Shown here: positions 1-11,300 of the stretch, piece by piece
Layout of the letters: every line of letters starts with the position of its first letter
Position numbering within the stretch: position 1 is the first letter of the stretch
NCBI GenBank assembly: GCA_029948255.1
Contig: JALIZF010001528.1
Coordinates: forward strand, 62,001 to 126,000
DNA length: 64,000 nt
DNA from: Telmatactis stephensoni
Taxonomy: Eukaryota; Cnidaria; Anthozoa; Actiniaria; Isophelliidae
Direction of reading: 5' to 3'
The notes under the pieces: model-generated
The model's input: the letters and a program-made list of their open reading frames with translations, nothing else
Told to the model about the DNA's origin: nothing
Databases searched by the model: none
Translations under genes and position numbers: made by a program

Positions 1-562
1 ATCTCTAGAAGATTAATAGATAATTATGTAGTAATAAAATCAATAAATAATATATAAAAACTTCTAAATATAAAATATTATAAACAGTTGTGACGAATAA
101 CGCTTTGTTGCAAACTGATTATCCTGAGAGATAAATCATATGAATTGAATGAGCTCAATCAACGAAAATTTGGGGGGATCTCGGGTATCTGAAGCTGCTG
201 AGCTAAACTCAGTGGAACTTTAATCTGCCTCCCTAGTTGTGCTTTATAATATAATTTTCTGTCTCGCAGAGCTTGTCGACCGCAGGCCGATTTTAAAAAT
301 AACTACTAACCACAAGTTGCCGGTAGATCTTTCTTATAAGTGCTACAAATTGTTTTATCGCGATTTTCTTTTAAAAAGTCGAGTTAATTTATAATCGTTG
401 TACATGTGGTTGTTATCTGAGATATCACTTACCTTACAGTAATCTTTTTCCTTCAAATTTTCTTAATTTTTGTAAGAGTTTGAAAGGTTCATCAGTAGAA
501 ATGAAATTTTGACAATATTTAAGCAGTTTTAATGGTTCATAATAGAATTAATGGAAAACATT
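1..562. other. Left flank, no gene recognised
   Basis: AT-rich sequence with stops in all frames and no recognisable domain, RNA gene or repeat structure. It ends at the target duplication of the BEL/Pao insertion. Confidence 0.5.
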
Positions 563-567
563 GTGGA

Positions 568-873
568 TGTTTGGGCCCATATTTAAATCTTCTTTCATCT
601 ATCTACTTACATTCTAGGTACTTGACTTGAAGTTTACATGATTTTCTAGGTACTTGACTTGAACAATTCTTAACTAGGTACTTGACTTGAACTTTCTTAA
701 CTAGGTACTTGACTTGAACTTTCTTAACTAGGTGCTACTTGGTCGAATACTAGGTGCTTGTGCTTATTAAATTTAAAAATTAAAATATATACAGATATAC
801 ATCCCAAGAGACTCAAAGTCTCTTGGGAGCTTTGACATGCCTTCCTGATTTGGTTATTATTTGGGACTGTACA
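568..873 (-). repeat. 3' LTR of the BEL/Pao element
   Basis: 306 bp, starting TGTTTGGGCCC and ending GGGACTGTACA on the plus strand. It contains four copies of ctaggtacttgacttgaa spaced roughly 30-36 bp apart, a truncated fifth (ctaggtgctacttgg), and a perfect 11-bp inverted repeat at 803-827. The last codons of the Gag-Pol frame and its stop lie inside this LTR. Confidence 0.96.
803..827. other. LTR hairpin carrying the Gag-Pol stop codon
   Basis: Perfect 11-bp arms (cccaagagact / agtctcttggg) separated by a 3-base loop. On the minus strand the reading frame enters the stem and its TGA stop (813-815) covers the loop and the adjacent stem base. The same hairpin occurs in the 5' LTR at 7085-7109. 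Its role is unknown; it could be an RNA signal for 3' end formation, packaging or strand transfer. Confidence 0.85.
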
Positions 874-3800
874 TCCTCCCCTACCAATGGCGGAATGCCA
901 TTTTTGGATTTTCTGGGTTTGGAGGATTTAACCTTGATAGTTGATTGTTGTATAGGCTTGTGAACTTGTGAGTTGATAGGACATTCAGCTGTGAATTGGG
1001 AAGTCTGAACATCTTGGTGTTCTTCTAACAGATGTAACTTTTGTACTGGTCTGTTGATAACTTGTCCATTTCTTGTCATTACTTTCACTGTACGAATCAG
1101 GCCATCTGATCCTGGAAATGCTTGAAGGATCTTCCCTAACTTCCATTGTTTTCTTGGAATGTTATCATCAGTAATAAGAACAACATCATTTTCCTTGAGT
1201 GGTTTGGTTTGGTTTGTCCATTTTTGTCGCAAGGTAAGACGTGGCAGATACTCTTTAGTCCAACGATTCCAAAAATGGTTTTGGAGTGTTTGTTGATAGC
1301 GATATCTGTCAGATAATGACACTTGTGAATTGGTTAAAGGACTTTCTGGCACTGTTTTTAAATCTCTGCCAATGACGAGAAGTGCTGGGGTGATTACTTG
1401 ACCATCTCTTATATCACTACCAACGTATGTTAAAGGTCGAGAATTAATAGTAGCTTCGATGTCTGTCAATACTGTATTCATCTCTGAGTAGGTTAACAAA
1501 GCCTTTCCTAATACTCTTCTCAGTGGTTCTTTAATTTGGCGACATACCCGCTCCCAATGACCTCCACGATGACTTGCTCTCTCAGTGATGAACTTCCAAG
1601 TTACTCGATCATTGGCTAATTTACTTTCGACTTCTTTGGGATCAATCTTAGTCAGTTTCACCTTTTCTTTTGATGCCTTGAAAACCTTAGCTGCTTTGTG
1701 GAAGGTAGTTTGATTGTCAGAACGAATAATTCTTGGCATTCCACGTCGATTTACCATTCGTCTGTAAGCTTGCAAAAATTCTTCTGTAGTCATGTTATTT
1801 GTTAACTCCAAATGTACAGCTCTTGTATCTTCACAGACAAAAATACATATGTAAGCTTTCGTCAAACTTGATTGCCCTTGAACTTTGAGATATAGTGGGC
1901 CAGTGAAATCCAATCCAACATTAGTGAAGGGTGGGGCCACTTGCACTCTCTCCAACGGAAGAGGTGCCATCTTTTGTTGTACTGATTTAGTTTTCCAGTG
2001 CTTGCAAATCAGGCATTTCAACAACACTCTCTTTACTTCTCTTCGTCCTTGGATCAGCCAAAATCGTTGACGTAAAATTGCAAGTGTGGTTTCTGGTCCT
2101 GCATGGCTGGCTTTTACATGTATATGTAGGATTAACTTCTCTATTACTGGATCCTTATGAGGAATTATCACTTGATGCTTAGCTTCTTCAGGAATTTGAG
2201 CAAATTGCAATCGACCACCAACTACTAGTAAATTCTTCTCTTTGTCATGTTGTGGATCTAAATTGACCAATCTGCTACTTTGAGATACTTCTTTGCCTTG
2301 TTCCATTTCTTCTATTTCCTTTGTGAAGGTGGTCTGCTGGACACATCTTAGTAAGGTAAATTCTGCTTCTTTGATTTCTTCAGCTGATAGATATCCTAAT
2401 CCAGTTGATTTCTTGTACAAACGATGCCACTTTAATAACCAGGCTACTATTCTCATCAACCTTTGCCAGGTTTCATAACGACTTTGAAGCTCATAAATAT
2501 ATGCATCACTCTGGTGTGCAGTAGTACCTGTCATTGCAACGGCAATTTTCTTTCCTTCTGAAAGAAACACCTCCCTTTGAGAGGTTTCCAAATCAACTTG
2601 CTTTGAGAAATCAATCTTCTTCTCTGGCCATCCATCTGGAGGATCTTTGAGCCACTGTGGGCCATACCACCAAGTACTATTATCTGCAATACTTGTCAAT
2701 GTTTCACCACGTGTAAGTAAATCAGCAGGATTTTGTTGACCGGGACAAAATCGCCATTGTTCAGGTGGTACGTTCTCTTGGATTGCTTGAACACGATTTG
2801 CTACAAAGGTTTTTAGCTTATGAGTTGGTTGATGTATCCATGCTAAGGAAACCATGCTATCGGTCCAACAAATTGGTTCTGTGATATTGAAAGGAATGGA
2901 TTCCAAGACAAAATTGATTAACTTGGAAAGAATGTAGGCAGCTAACAATTCTAACCTTGGTAGTGAGATACGTTTTGTTGGTGCAACCTTTGACTTTGCC
3001 ATCATCAAAAGTGTCTTCACATTACCATCAATTTCTGAAAATCTGAGGTATGTCACAGCACCATAGGCACTTGTACTTGCATCACAAAAACCATGCAATT
3101 GGGTATCCACGATCTGGTTCAGTTCTCCAAAACTTCTAGGTATCTTAATGTCCTTTAAGGCCATTAATTCTTTCTTCCATTGTAACCACTTCTCAGTAAT
3201 ATCTTCATCTAAGAATTCATCCCACTTGATGCCTTTTAACCATAGTTCTTGAAATAGGATTTTGGCTCTGATAGTATAAGGACTCAGGAAACCCAAAGGA
3301 TCAAAGAGTTTTGAAGCAATACTTATCAAACTTCGCTTGGTTCTCTGATCTTCAGATTCAAGTAGATTTTGACCTTGAGTGAATATGAATACATCTTCCT
3401 GGGTATTCCAAGATATGCCAAGAGCCTTAAGTGGTTCCATTTCGTTGGTTAATTTGACCACAGTTGTTGGACCTCTTAGTTCTGGCTTTATGCGTTCATA
3501 TAGATTTGGTGAGTTGGTGTACCACTTAACCATTTCAAATCCTCCAGTTTTCATCAGTTGGCAAATCTCTTCATGTAAATTAAAAGCTTTATTAACTGTG
3601 TCTTCTCCACTCAGATAATCATCAACATACATATTCTCTTTAACTTCCTTTGCAGCTCTTGGGAATTCTGCAGACTTCTTTGCAGCATGATGATGAATTG
3701 TTGCTATGGCTTCAAAAGGACTACTAATGACACCAAATGTTATCCTTGTCATACAGTAGGTTTCTGCTTGTTCATCTTTAGACTTTCTCCAAAGAAAACG

Positions 3801-6800
3801 ATGGAAATCTTGATCCTTCTCTGTGAGTTTGACTTGTAAAAACATTTTCCTGATGTCTGCCATCATAGCCACCTTATGTAAACGAAAGCGGAGAAGGAGA
3901 GATACCAAATTGGACTGCAGGGCTGGACCGGGAAGTAGGCAGTCGTTAAGTGAAATGCCATGGCAGTTTTTTGCTGATGCATCAAATACTATTCTACATT
4001 TAGTGGTGGTTCGGTCTTCACGAAAGACAGGGTGGTGTGGTAAATAATAGACATCACTGGTTTTCTCTTCCACTTCAGTTACACCTTTTGCATGCCCATC
4101 TTTAAAATACTGCTGCATAGCTTCCTTATACATCTCTTCCTTTACTGGATCTCTACTCAATGCTTTCTCAATCTTTACTAAGCGATTTAATGCTTGTGGA
4201 CGATTTGACAGTAATTCAGGACGATTCTTTCTCCATGGTAGGCCAATTTCATAGCGAATACCATCATATGAAATGGCTGAATTAAACTGATTTAATGCCT
4301 CTTCTTCTTGACAGGATAACTCTCTTTTCTTATCAACAAGGCCAATAGATTCTAGCTCCCAGAACTTCTTTAGATTAAAGGTAGTTTCTTCCTGTTCTTC
4401 TTCTTCTACCAAACGCACAACTGCCAAGTTGGTAACAGAGGTGATTTTGTTTGAACTCTTTGGCTTGTGACCAATGCAACCAGATATCAACCATCCAAAG
4501 ATTGAATTCATTCCAAGAGGTGTAGATTGGGGACCTTTTCGAAGACCATTTAGCAATACTTGATTCAACTGATCGGTACCTATCAGTATATCAATTGTTG
4601 CAGATCCTCTTGGAAACTTATCTGCTAGGTTGAGCCCCTTTAAGTGGGTGTAGTTGCTTAGATCGGTTTCAATTGGTTCTAGAGGAGAACAAACTGAGTT
4701 AACAGACCATGCTGAAAAACTGATTTTCTTGTTACCATCACTGGCAGGGGAAAGTTGAAACTGCACATTCTTGACCATTGTTGTTTTTGCTTGTCCCCCA
4801 TGCATAAAGATAGTCATAGACTTTAAAGGACCATTAGAAGGCAATTGTAAGGCATCTGCAACTTCTCTACGAATGTAAGAGTGGTCACTACCACTATCCA
4901 CCAAAACTCGAACTTCTAATTGTATGCCATTGTAGTGTATTACAGCAAGAGCAGTAGGGAGTAGTCTCGCTTGACTTTCAGATTGCATCACTCCAGCAAA
5001 AACACCTGAATGACCAACTACTTGATCAATCGAAGAATCTTGATTTTCAGAGTTGGAATTTTGATAATTAGCTTCTGTTGGTGCTGATCTTTGTGAAGTA
5101 CGATGTAACAAGACATGGTGTTTTTTATTGCAGCCCTCTATTAAACATCCTGGAACTTTGCAGTTTGCACTTGAATGATTTGGACCAGAAGGACGCAGAC
5201 AATTAAAACACAACTTCTTCTCTTTGATTAATTTCAGCCTTTCATCAACAGATTTCTTCTGAATCTTGTAACATCTTGAGGAATCATGAGCCTTTTCACA
5301 AAACGCGCACTCGTTACCTTGCTTCGTCTTTTGGTCGTCCGGTTTTGAATTGCTGGTTAATGCTGTAGCTGTTGACATGAAATTGCTTGTAGTGCCGGTA
5401 AATCTCGGTTTTAAATTCTTCCTCTCTTGAGGTTCTTTGCGAGAATTTTCTGACGCTTCTTCTGACATAACATGCGAACGAAGAAAGTCAAAGAAATATT
5501 CAACAGTAATCTTCTTATCTTCTTCCTCGTTTTCAATCTTAGACAAATCATACTCCCATTTCTTTCTCACTTCTTGGGGCAATTTAGACTGTAATATTGG
5601 AACTATAATGCGGTGGCAGTACTTCAGGTTGGGTTCGTGAGACTCCAATGTGTGGTAACGATTCACCATCGTGTCGTACAAATAACGTAATGAACGAGCA
5701 TCTAACTTCTCTTTCTTTTCTATACTTAAAATAGATTCTACTAAATGTTCAACAACTATGCGCTTTCTTCCATATCTTTTCTTTAGAGCTTCGATGGCTT
5801 TGTTATAATTATCACTTGAAACTTCAATATATTCGATCGCTCTTTTAGCAGAACCTTTTAGATACATACGTAAATAATTGAATCGTTCTCGATCTCCTAA
5901 CGCATCGTTTTCATGAATACACGTCTTGAACTGATCCCACCAAGAAATCCATTCTAGGATGTCTCCAGAAAATTCAGGCAAAGTAAATTTTGGTAATCGT
6001 AGGTGATTTACACGCGAGCAATTCTTGTGCGATTCCGTCAATTGTGATGCGTGATCATTCTCTTCTTTGCGGCATAACGAAACATAGCTTTCCGCTTTTC
6101 TAGTATAGCGTAACATTTCCTGCTGAAATAACGCCCAGTTCTTAATTTCTAAGTCTACTGTTTTCTCATCGGATAACGTAACGATAAGTTCTTGGACTAC
6201 TTTACTGTAATTTCGTTCCGATTCATTTAAACGACTTACAACCGACTCCATTTCGTAACGTGATTTATTTGAAAGCTTTTCTAAATTCTCAACTTCAGTA
6301 AATAATAATTCGATAGTTGTGCCAATCATCTTCAACTTTCGTTTTAACAAAGTCACGGACTCTGGTAATTTAGTTGATTCGGTAATCCCAGGAGTAATTA
6401 CATGTAAATTCTCTTCTTCTAAATGCAATTCATCAATTTCAGTTGAAGCCGGTTCCTCTGGGAATTTACTCTGTGCATAATCTCCAAAAAGTAGCATTAC
6501 TTGTTTCCCGATCCGATCCAAACTATTCGTTACTCTATCCTCCAATATTTTCACTCTATCCTCCAATATTTCTTCTATCCTAGACTGTTCACTTTCCGCG
6601 CCACCGGCGCCCTTCACAGGAGTGGAACTCAACGGTACTGTCAAACTAAATGAAGGAGCCAAGAAAGGACGCTTACCTTGAGTCTTTTTAAACTCGTATA
6701 ACCTGTTAACGATTTCAGCTTTCGTACCCAACGTCGGCAACCCATTCGCCTCCAACTCGTTTCTCACATCGGCAGCGGCCATGCTTTGTATTCTCGAAAA

Positions 6801-6821
6801 TAGGTCCTTGTTCGTCGACAT
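813..6821 (-). CDS. BEL/Pao Gag-Pol polyprotein
   Basis: Single frame of about 2,000 codons. The frame is open back to 6848, but the first ATG is at 6821, just after the primer-binding site, so I start there. Numbering from the open frame, domains in order are: a SAP-like helix pair (about 22-60, VRNELEANGLPTLGTKAEIV); a coiled region; a BEL-type gag segment (about 285-440); two Cys/His zinc-knuckle-like clusters (about 525-590); an aspartic protease with LVDSGSDHS (about 650); reverse transcriptase with YVDD (about 1072); a Pao-type RNase H region; an integrase zinc finger (H...H...CLIC, about 1580-1625); an integrase core with D in GLDFTGP, D in RSDN and E in GGHWERV (about 1640-1765); and a C-terminal integrase-linked domain. 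All catalytic residues looked for are present. It would copy the element's RNA and insert the cDNA. Confidence 0.95.
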   Translation of the reverse strand: MSTNKDLFSRIQSMAAADVRNELEANGLPTLGTKAEIVNRLYEFKKTQGKRPFLAPSFSLTVPLSSTPVKGAGGAESEQSRIEEILEDRVKILEDRVTNSLDRIGKQVMLLFGDYAQSKFPEEPASTEIDELHLEEENLHVITPGITESTKLPESVTLLKRKLKMIGTTIELLFTEVENLEKLSNKSRYEMESVVSRLNESERNYSKVVQELIVTLSDEKTVDLEIKNWALFQQEMLRYTRKAESYVSLCRKEENDHASQLTESHKNCSRVNHLRLPKFTLPEFSGDILEWISWWDQFKTCIHENDALGDRERFNYLRMYLKGSAKRAIEYIEVSSDNYNKAIEALKKRYGRKRIVVEHLVESILSIEKKEKLDARSLRYLYDTMVNRYHTLESHEPNLKYCHRIIVPILQSKLPQEVRKKWEYDLSKIENEEEDKKITVEYFFDFLRSHVMSEEASENSRKEPQERKNLKPRFTGTTSNFMSTATALTSNSKPDDQKTKQGNECAFCEKAHDSSRCYKIQKKSVDERLKLIKEKKLCFNCLRPSGPNHSSANCKVPGCLIEGCNKKHHVLLHRTSQRSAPTEANYQNSNSENQDSSIDQVVGHSGVFAGVMQSESQARLLPTALAVIHYNGIQLEVRVLVDSGSDHSYIRREVADALQLPSNGPLKSMTIFMHGGQAKTTMVKNVQFQLSPASDGNKKISFSAWSVNSVCSPLEPIETDLSNYTHLKGLNLADKFPRGSATIDILIGTDQLNQVLLNGLRKGPQSTPLGMNSIFGWLISGCIGHKPKSSNKITSVTNLAVVRLVEEEEQEETTFNLKKFWELESIGLVDKKRELSCQEEEALNQFNSAISYDGIRYEIGLPWRKNRPELLSNRPQALNRLVKIEKALSRDPVKEEMYKEAMQQYFKDGHAKGVTEVEEKTSDVYYLPHHPVFREDRTTTKCRIVFDASAKNCHGISLNDCLLPGPALQSNLVSLLLRFRLHKVAMMADIRKMFLQVKLTEKDQDFHRFLWRKSKDEQAETYCMTRITFGVISSPFEAIATIHHHAAKKSAEFPRAAKEVKENMYVDDYLSGEDTVNKAFNLHEEICQLMKTGGFEMVKWYTNSPNLYERIKPELRGPTTVVKLTNEMEPLKALGISWNTQEDVFIFTQGQNLLESEDQRTKRSLISIASKLFDPLGFLSPYTIRAKILFQELWLKGIKWDEFLDEDITEKWLQWKKELMALKDIKIPRSFGELNQIVDTQLHGFCDASTSAYGAVTYLRFSEIDGNVKTLLMMAKSKVAPTKRISLPRLELLAAYILSKLINFVLESIPFNITEPICWTDSMVSLAWIHQPTHKLKTFVANRVQAIQENVPPEQWRFCPGQQNPADLLTRGETLTSIADNSTWWYGPQWLKDPPDGWPEKKIDFSKQVDLETSQREVFLSEGKKIAVAMTGTTAHQSDAYIYELQSRYETWQRLMRIVAWLLKWHRLYKKSTGLGYLSAEEIKEAEFTLLRCVQQTTFTKEIEEMEQGKEVSQSSRLVNLDPQHDKEKNLLVVGGRLQFAQIPEEAKHQVIIPHKDPVIEKLILHIHVKASHAGPETTLAILRQRFWLIQGRREVKRVLLKCLICKHWKTKSVQQKMAPLPLERVQVAPPFTNVGLDFTGPLYLKVQGQSSLTKAYICIFVCEDTRAVHLELTNNMTTEEFLQAYRRMVNRRGMPRIIRSDNQTTFHKAAKVFKASKEKVKLTKIDPKEVESKLANDRVTWKFITERASHRGGHWERVCRQIKEPLRRVLGKALLTYSEMNTVLTDIEATINSRPLTYVGSDIRDGQVITPALLVIGRDLKTVPESPLTNSQVSLSDRYRYQQTLQNHFWNRWTKEYLPRLTLRQKWTNQTKPLKENDVVLITDDNIPRKQWKLGKILQAFPGSDGLIRTVKVMTRNGQVINRPVQKLHLLEEHQDVQTSQFTAECPINSQVHKPIQQSTIKVKSSKPRKSKNGIPPLVGEDVQSQIITKSGRHVKAPKRL
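874..885 (-). other. Polypurine tract of the BEL/Pao element
   Basis: On the minus strand ggtaggggagga directly abuts the 3' LTR. This is the expected position and composition of the plus-strand DNA primer of an LTR retroelement. Confidence 0.8.
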
Positions 6822-6831
6822 GATAATCAAA

Positions 6832-6847
6832 CCTCGCTCTGCTACCA
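6832..6847 (-). other. tRNA primer-binding site
   Basis: On the minus strand TGGTAGCAGAGCGAGG lies two bases downstream of the 5' LTR and starts with the TGG that pairs with a tRNA CCA end. I cannot name the tRNA. It forces the Gag start to lie downstream, at the ATG at 6821. Confidence 0.8.
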
Positions 6848-6849
6848 AA

Positions 6850-7155
6850 TGTTTGGGCCCATATTTAAATCTTCTTTCATCTATCTACTTACATTCTAGG
6901 TACTTGACTTGAAGTTTACATGATTTTCTAGGTACTTGACTTGAACAATTCTTAACTAGGTACTTGACTTGAACTTTCTTAACTAGGTACTTGACTTGAA
7001 CTTTCTTAACTAGGTGCTACTTGGTCGAATACTAGGTGCTTGTGCTTATTAAATTTAAAAATTAAAATATATACAGATATACATCCCAAGAGACTCAAAG
7101 TCTCTTGGGAGCTTTGACATGCCTTCCTGATTTGGTTATTATTTGGGACTGTACA
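6850..7155 (-). repeat. 5' LTR of the BEL/Pao element
   Basis: 306 bp, identical by eye to the LTR at 568-873, including the four ctaggtacttgacttgaa units and the hairpin. In the element's orientation it provides the promoter. Confidence 0.96.
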
Positions 7156-7160
7156 GTGGA

Positions 7161-8333
7161 ATAAGACGTTCTCCTAATGGATTTGGTCTACAGCATATTA
7201 CTCTTTTGTCATTATATTGCTATATTAACTATCACAAAAAGATCGAGATAGAAAATTATGATAATCTTATTAAAGTGATAAAGATGAGACACTTTTTCCC
7301 TATTTTATAAATTCCAAATTAAAATAGATAAAACTAGCAAAAAATTTTTTTACGAAGACATCTGATTACCGCATAGTAGTCCAAACCTTTTCAAATTAAA
7401 TAGAAAATAATTTGTGTATTTGCTAATATCGAACACAGCTGCCTTATGATGCTTTTTGTTGTTCAGTTTATCTGTAGTGGTATATTGGCGAAACTCAAAA
7501 TATTTGACTCCCTTTGTTTTATGTATATTAGTATTTAAACCGATCGGGTTTTTTTGAAAGTAGATTTATATAAATTGGAAAAAGTAAATGTTATTTCTGC
7601 AAAATAATCAGAGAATTTTACTACTAGTTTTTCGAATAAAAGCGTTTTGCAGTGCGAATACCGTAATAATCTACATTTTATTTTATATACTTTATACATC
7701 AAATGGACTGTTTACATTTATTTGTATGTGACAATTTTCCACTACCCACATTCCATTCACAAGTCGATCGTTCTAACTCCATTGTGTTAAAGATTAATTA
7801 AGTAGACATCCCAATTTGTACTCTATACTTCGGCAATTTCATTTCTTTCTTTGAACTTCCATATAGGGAAAAATTAGTCCCTAAAATACAGAGAAAACTG
7901 GCTTGAATTCGTCTCATTAGCGATGAGTTGTAAAGCGGTACGAATTAATTAATTGAACACCCCGCATGGTGTTCTCACAATTGAAAAAAATTATTCTTGT
8001 GAACTTCCCTTCAAAAATAACACTACGGCGGTTAGTCAGGTATAGAAATAATTTTCTGTGTATGGCTCCCTGGCGACGAAAACCGATAGACTCATGTGTT
8101 TTAATGAATTTCTTCATTCAGTAATTCCCTTTGTGTGTCGACCAATAAGGAGTCGAGGATTTTCCAAGACAGGTGTTCGTCGTGGCTAATTTGTCTTGTT
8201 CGCCATGGTGGACACCTCTTGTTGACGTCAAAGGCGCTGATGAAAACATTTGCTGGCGTTCAAGGCAGAACAGCGCGGAGTATGATAGAGTAGGCTTCCA
8301 CGAAGCGTGCGGAGAACATTTCTTCCTTCCAAA
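7161..8333. other. Intergenic, upstream region of the calmodulin-like gene
   Basis: No coding sequence recognised. A perfect CRE-type palindrome TGACGTCA lies at 8223-8230, about 105 bp before the calmodulin-like start codon. It could be a CREB/ATF site, but one 8-mer is weak evidence. Confidence 0.4.
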
Positions 8334-11300
8334 ATGGTAAAGCTTCTTGATTTTGCATGTATGCTTGTGTTTATGTTACAGCGAGGGTTTCATTGGGAAT
8401 TCCGTGCGACCGCATTTCGACAACTTGAAGCACTAGAGAAAAAACTATCAACCAGCTTGAAAGTGGCACAAGATATTCCTGTATTGTAAGTTCTCATATT
8501 CAATTTGACAAAATTTCCTTTCTTTTTTTCATAAATAAGACCGACTACGAGCTCTCCGAGGAACAGCGAAACGGTAAGGAACAGTCCAAAAGCGACTTAA
8601 AAGGTTTCTTGTATATGTTTTTATGTGAATGTGTATGTTAATGCTTACATTATGGTCATTTAATGTAATAAATTATATTCAACTTTTTTCGACTCCACAG
8701 AGCTACAAGAGGCTTTTTCGCTTTTTGACAAAGATGGCAGTGGCACAATATCTAACGAAGAACTAGAAGTAGTAATGAAATCTTTAGGTCAGAATCCTAC
8801 CAACGAAGAGCTGCAGAAAATGATAGAAGAGGTCGATGTAGACGGTAAATTATGTACCAATAATGAATGAATCGGTTGCTAAGATAGCCAATATGTTTTG
8901 GTTTAGCTAGAGAAGAGGATCGTTCCAGATTTTGGTATAAGAGTGTTATTATCAGAAATGAGGGACGATATTGTCTTGCAAGAGCTAAGCGCTTACACAA
9001 AGCAAATTGTAATAATTATACTTCAAAATATGAATCGCGCGCTGCTCTTACGTACGCTGAATAGCAAACAATTTTCAACGCGCTTTTAGGATCATAAATC
9101 TGTTATTCTCGAAAAGCTAACACAAGATTTAAGCTCAAATAAAAACGTTCTTATTCAAAGGTGTTTGCAAAGTGCTGACTTTAAATAGGTCTCAGTAAGC
9201 GCTGAAATATGTTAGCTGATAAAATTAATGAGCAAAATTTCACTGTCAGTAAGTTGACTTGAAAAACAAGGTTTGAAAGCTGTCAAATCCTAAGTGCAGT
9301 GAAAAACAAATCCGGTATAATCACAGAAAAGGGACATTTAGAGACGAAATAAGAAAAAAGAAAGAAAGAAAATAAATTAAATGGATAAATTGGATAAATT
9401 AAATGACTGTCTACGTTCACGCAGCATTTAGTATTGCCATTTTGAAATTGTAACTTCAGTCTTTTATTTAAAATTTTTCTCCCCTAGACGGATTTGCCGG
9501 CGTATTTCTGAATGATAATAATCACTACTTCCTCTAAAATATCTTCAGTCCATCTCTATTTTTTCTTTGCCGTTTTGTCACAAAAAGTTCGGATTTCTTT
9601 CCTGAGCGTTTTGACAGACTTTTAGCCAGATTACCCTTTCTTTGGACTACGCGAGTTCTGAATTGATTGCTCTACTACTAATACTTTGTACCAATAATCT
9701 TCAATAAAATGCAAAAACTCGCTCAATGAAATTTGAAATTTTCAGGAAAAAATCAGCAGAAATGAATGCCACATCAGGTAGCCGATAATATAGCATCAAA
9801 TAAGTGAAAACAGTATCTTTGGATTGCTTGGGGGTTTGATAGATTTTTATCGATATTTTCTATAAACAAGTGTTTTATTGCACGCTTACTGCATATTTTA
9901 CAGGAAAAAAAATTGCTTATTAAGTTTCAAGATGTTTTTAGGCAGCTAATATTTCTATAACTGTAAAAGATATATTTGTTCTGGTATTTACATCTCAGAC
10001 AAAGTTTCTCAGTGGTCTATTCCAGGTTTGAGTTAGAATTTCTATTCTTGTTATATATTATTGTCTTTCCCATAGCAACAAGCCGGTTGTAAATTAAATG
10101 TATTTTAAGCGGCTAAAGTTTTAAAACGTGATTTTTAGAGCAAATTCCGGCTAGAAGCCGCAGACTGAGCTTGCTTCTAGTTTGTTCAAGGACTTTCTCA
10201 AATTTGTAACCTGCAGTATAAATCCGTTAACGACATATTTAATAAAAATTCTAAATTTCTTAATTTCATATTTCAAATTAAAATCCCTCAAATATTATAT
10301 ACTCAGTGTACAAAAGTTTATTATAAGTTCATTATCTTTATTATCAACCTGAGTAGATGAATCTTCATCAGCGTTTAAAATCTTTTGTTTTCTTAATTGC
10401 TCGAGTACCAAAAGCCGAAAAAAGAGGCAACTTTCAATTTCGAAAAGAACTGTTTGCAATTTCCATTAGTATAAAATGTTTCTTTTTTCATATTGTCAAA
10501 AGGAAAAATTCGGATGAATTCAGAATAATTAGTATGCATAATCCTAGGTAATCAATTAACTCCAAATGGCCAACTCAAACTCTCAGTCTTAATAAATCTT
10601 CTTGGAGCCAAATAATTTCTAATCATGTTTGGTTTGTATATGTGGTTGCAAAGATGTGTGTTTCTAGTCATTAGTTTCATTTGTCGGTAATACAAAGGCT
10701 TTAGCCGTCATGCAACGTCATTTGTTCATGTTTATATTTCGTTAGCTTTATTCCGGTTTATAATGACATGGTTTTAAAGCAGATAGAGCTCACATCGATT
10801 TCTTGTCTTCACCTTTAAAAATTAATCCTTAAAAGGTTTTTAAGTTTGTTTGCTTTGCTTTTGTTCATCTACACATCTCGGTATTGTCTGATTTGTTTGT
10901 TTGTTTTGTATTTGCTTTCGTATCAAATTCGCTCGTTCATTAACTTGTTTGTTTGTGTTAAGATGCTGCTCCCTTTTGTCTGTTTGTGTTTAAGATATTG
11001 TATATTGTTTATACAATGGACTTTATGATTTTGTATATTGTTATTTGGTTAGTAAGTGAGTGGGTGGATGAGTGAGTGAGTGAGTGTGTGAGTGGGTGAA
11101 TGAGTGAGTTTAACATTTGTTTAAATGTTTTCTAGGCTTCAGCACTTTTTTGTTTGTTTGTTCGTTTGTTTGTTTTTGTTCGTTTGTTTTTCACATGATA
11201 GGTATTTATTCAGATACATGGGCACGTTTTCACTCAGTTTTTGCTTGCCTGCACCAGCCTCATTCTTAAATATCACTATTACTAGTTCATTTACATATGC

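Larger units (their letters stand above)
563..7160 (-). mobile_element. Complete BEL/Pao LTR retrotransposon
   Basis: The element proper is 568-7155, transcribed leftward. Two 306-bp LTRs (568-873 and 6850-7155), each TG...CA, look identical base for base by eye. The 5-bp target duplication gtgga flanks it at 563-567 and 7156-7160. A primer-binding site lies two bases inside the 5' LTR and a purine-rich tract directly abuts the 3' LTR. One uninterrupted Gag-Pol frame fills the interior with domains in BEL/Pao order: gag, protease, reverse transcriptase, RNase H, integrase. No env-like frame is present. Identical LTRs plus an intact frame imply a very recent insertion that may still be able to move. 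Confidence 0.97.

Noticed and set aside
6822..6848. Extra N-terminal codons of the BEL/Pao frame
   Set aside because: The open frame begins with TTG inside the primer-binding site. The first ATG is at 6821.
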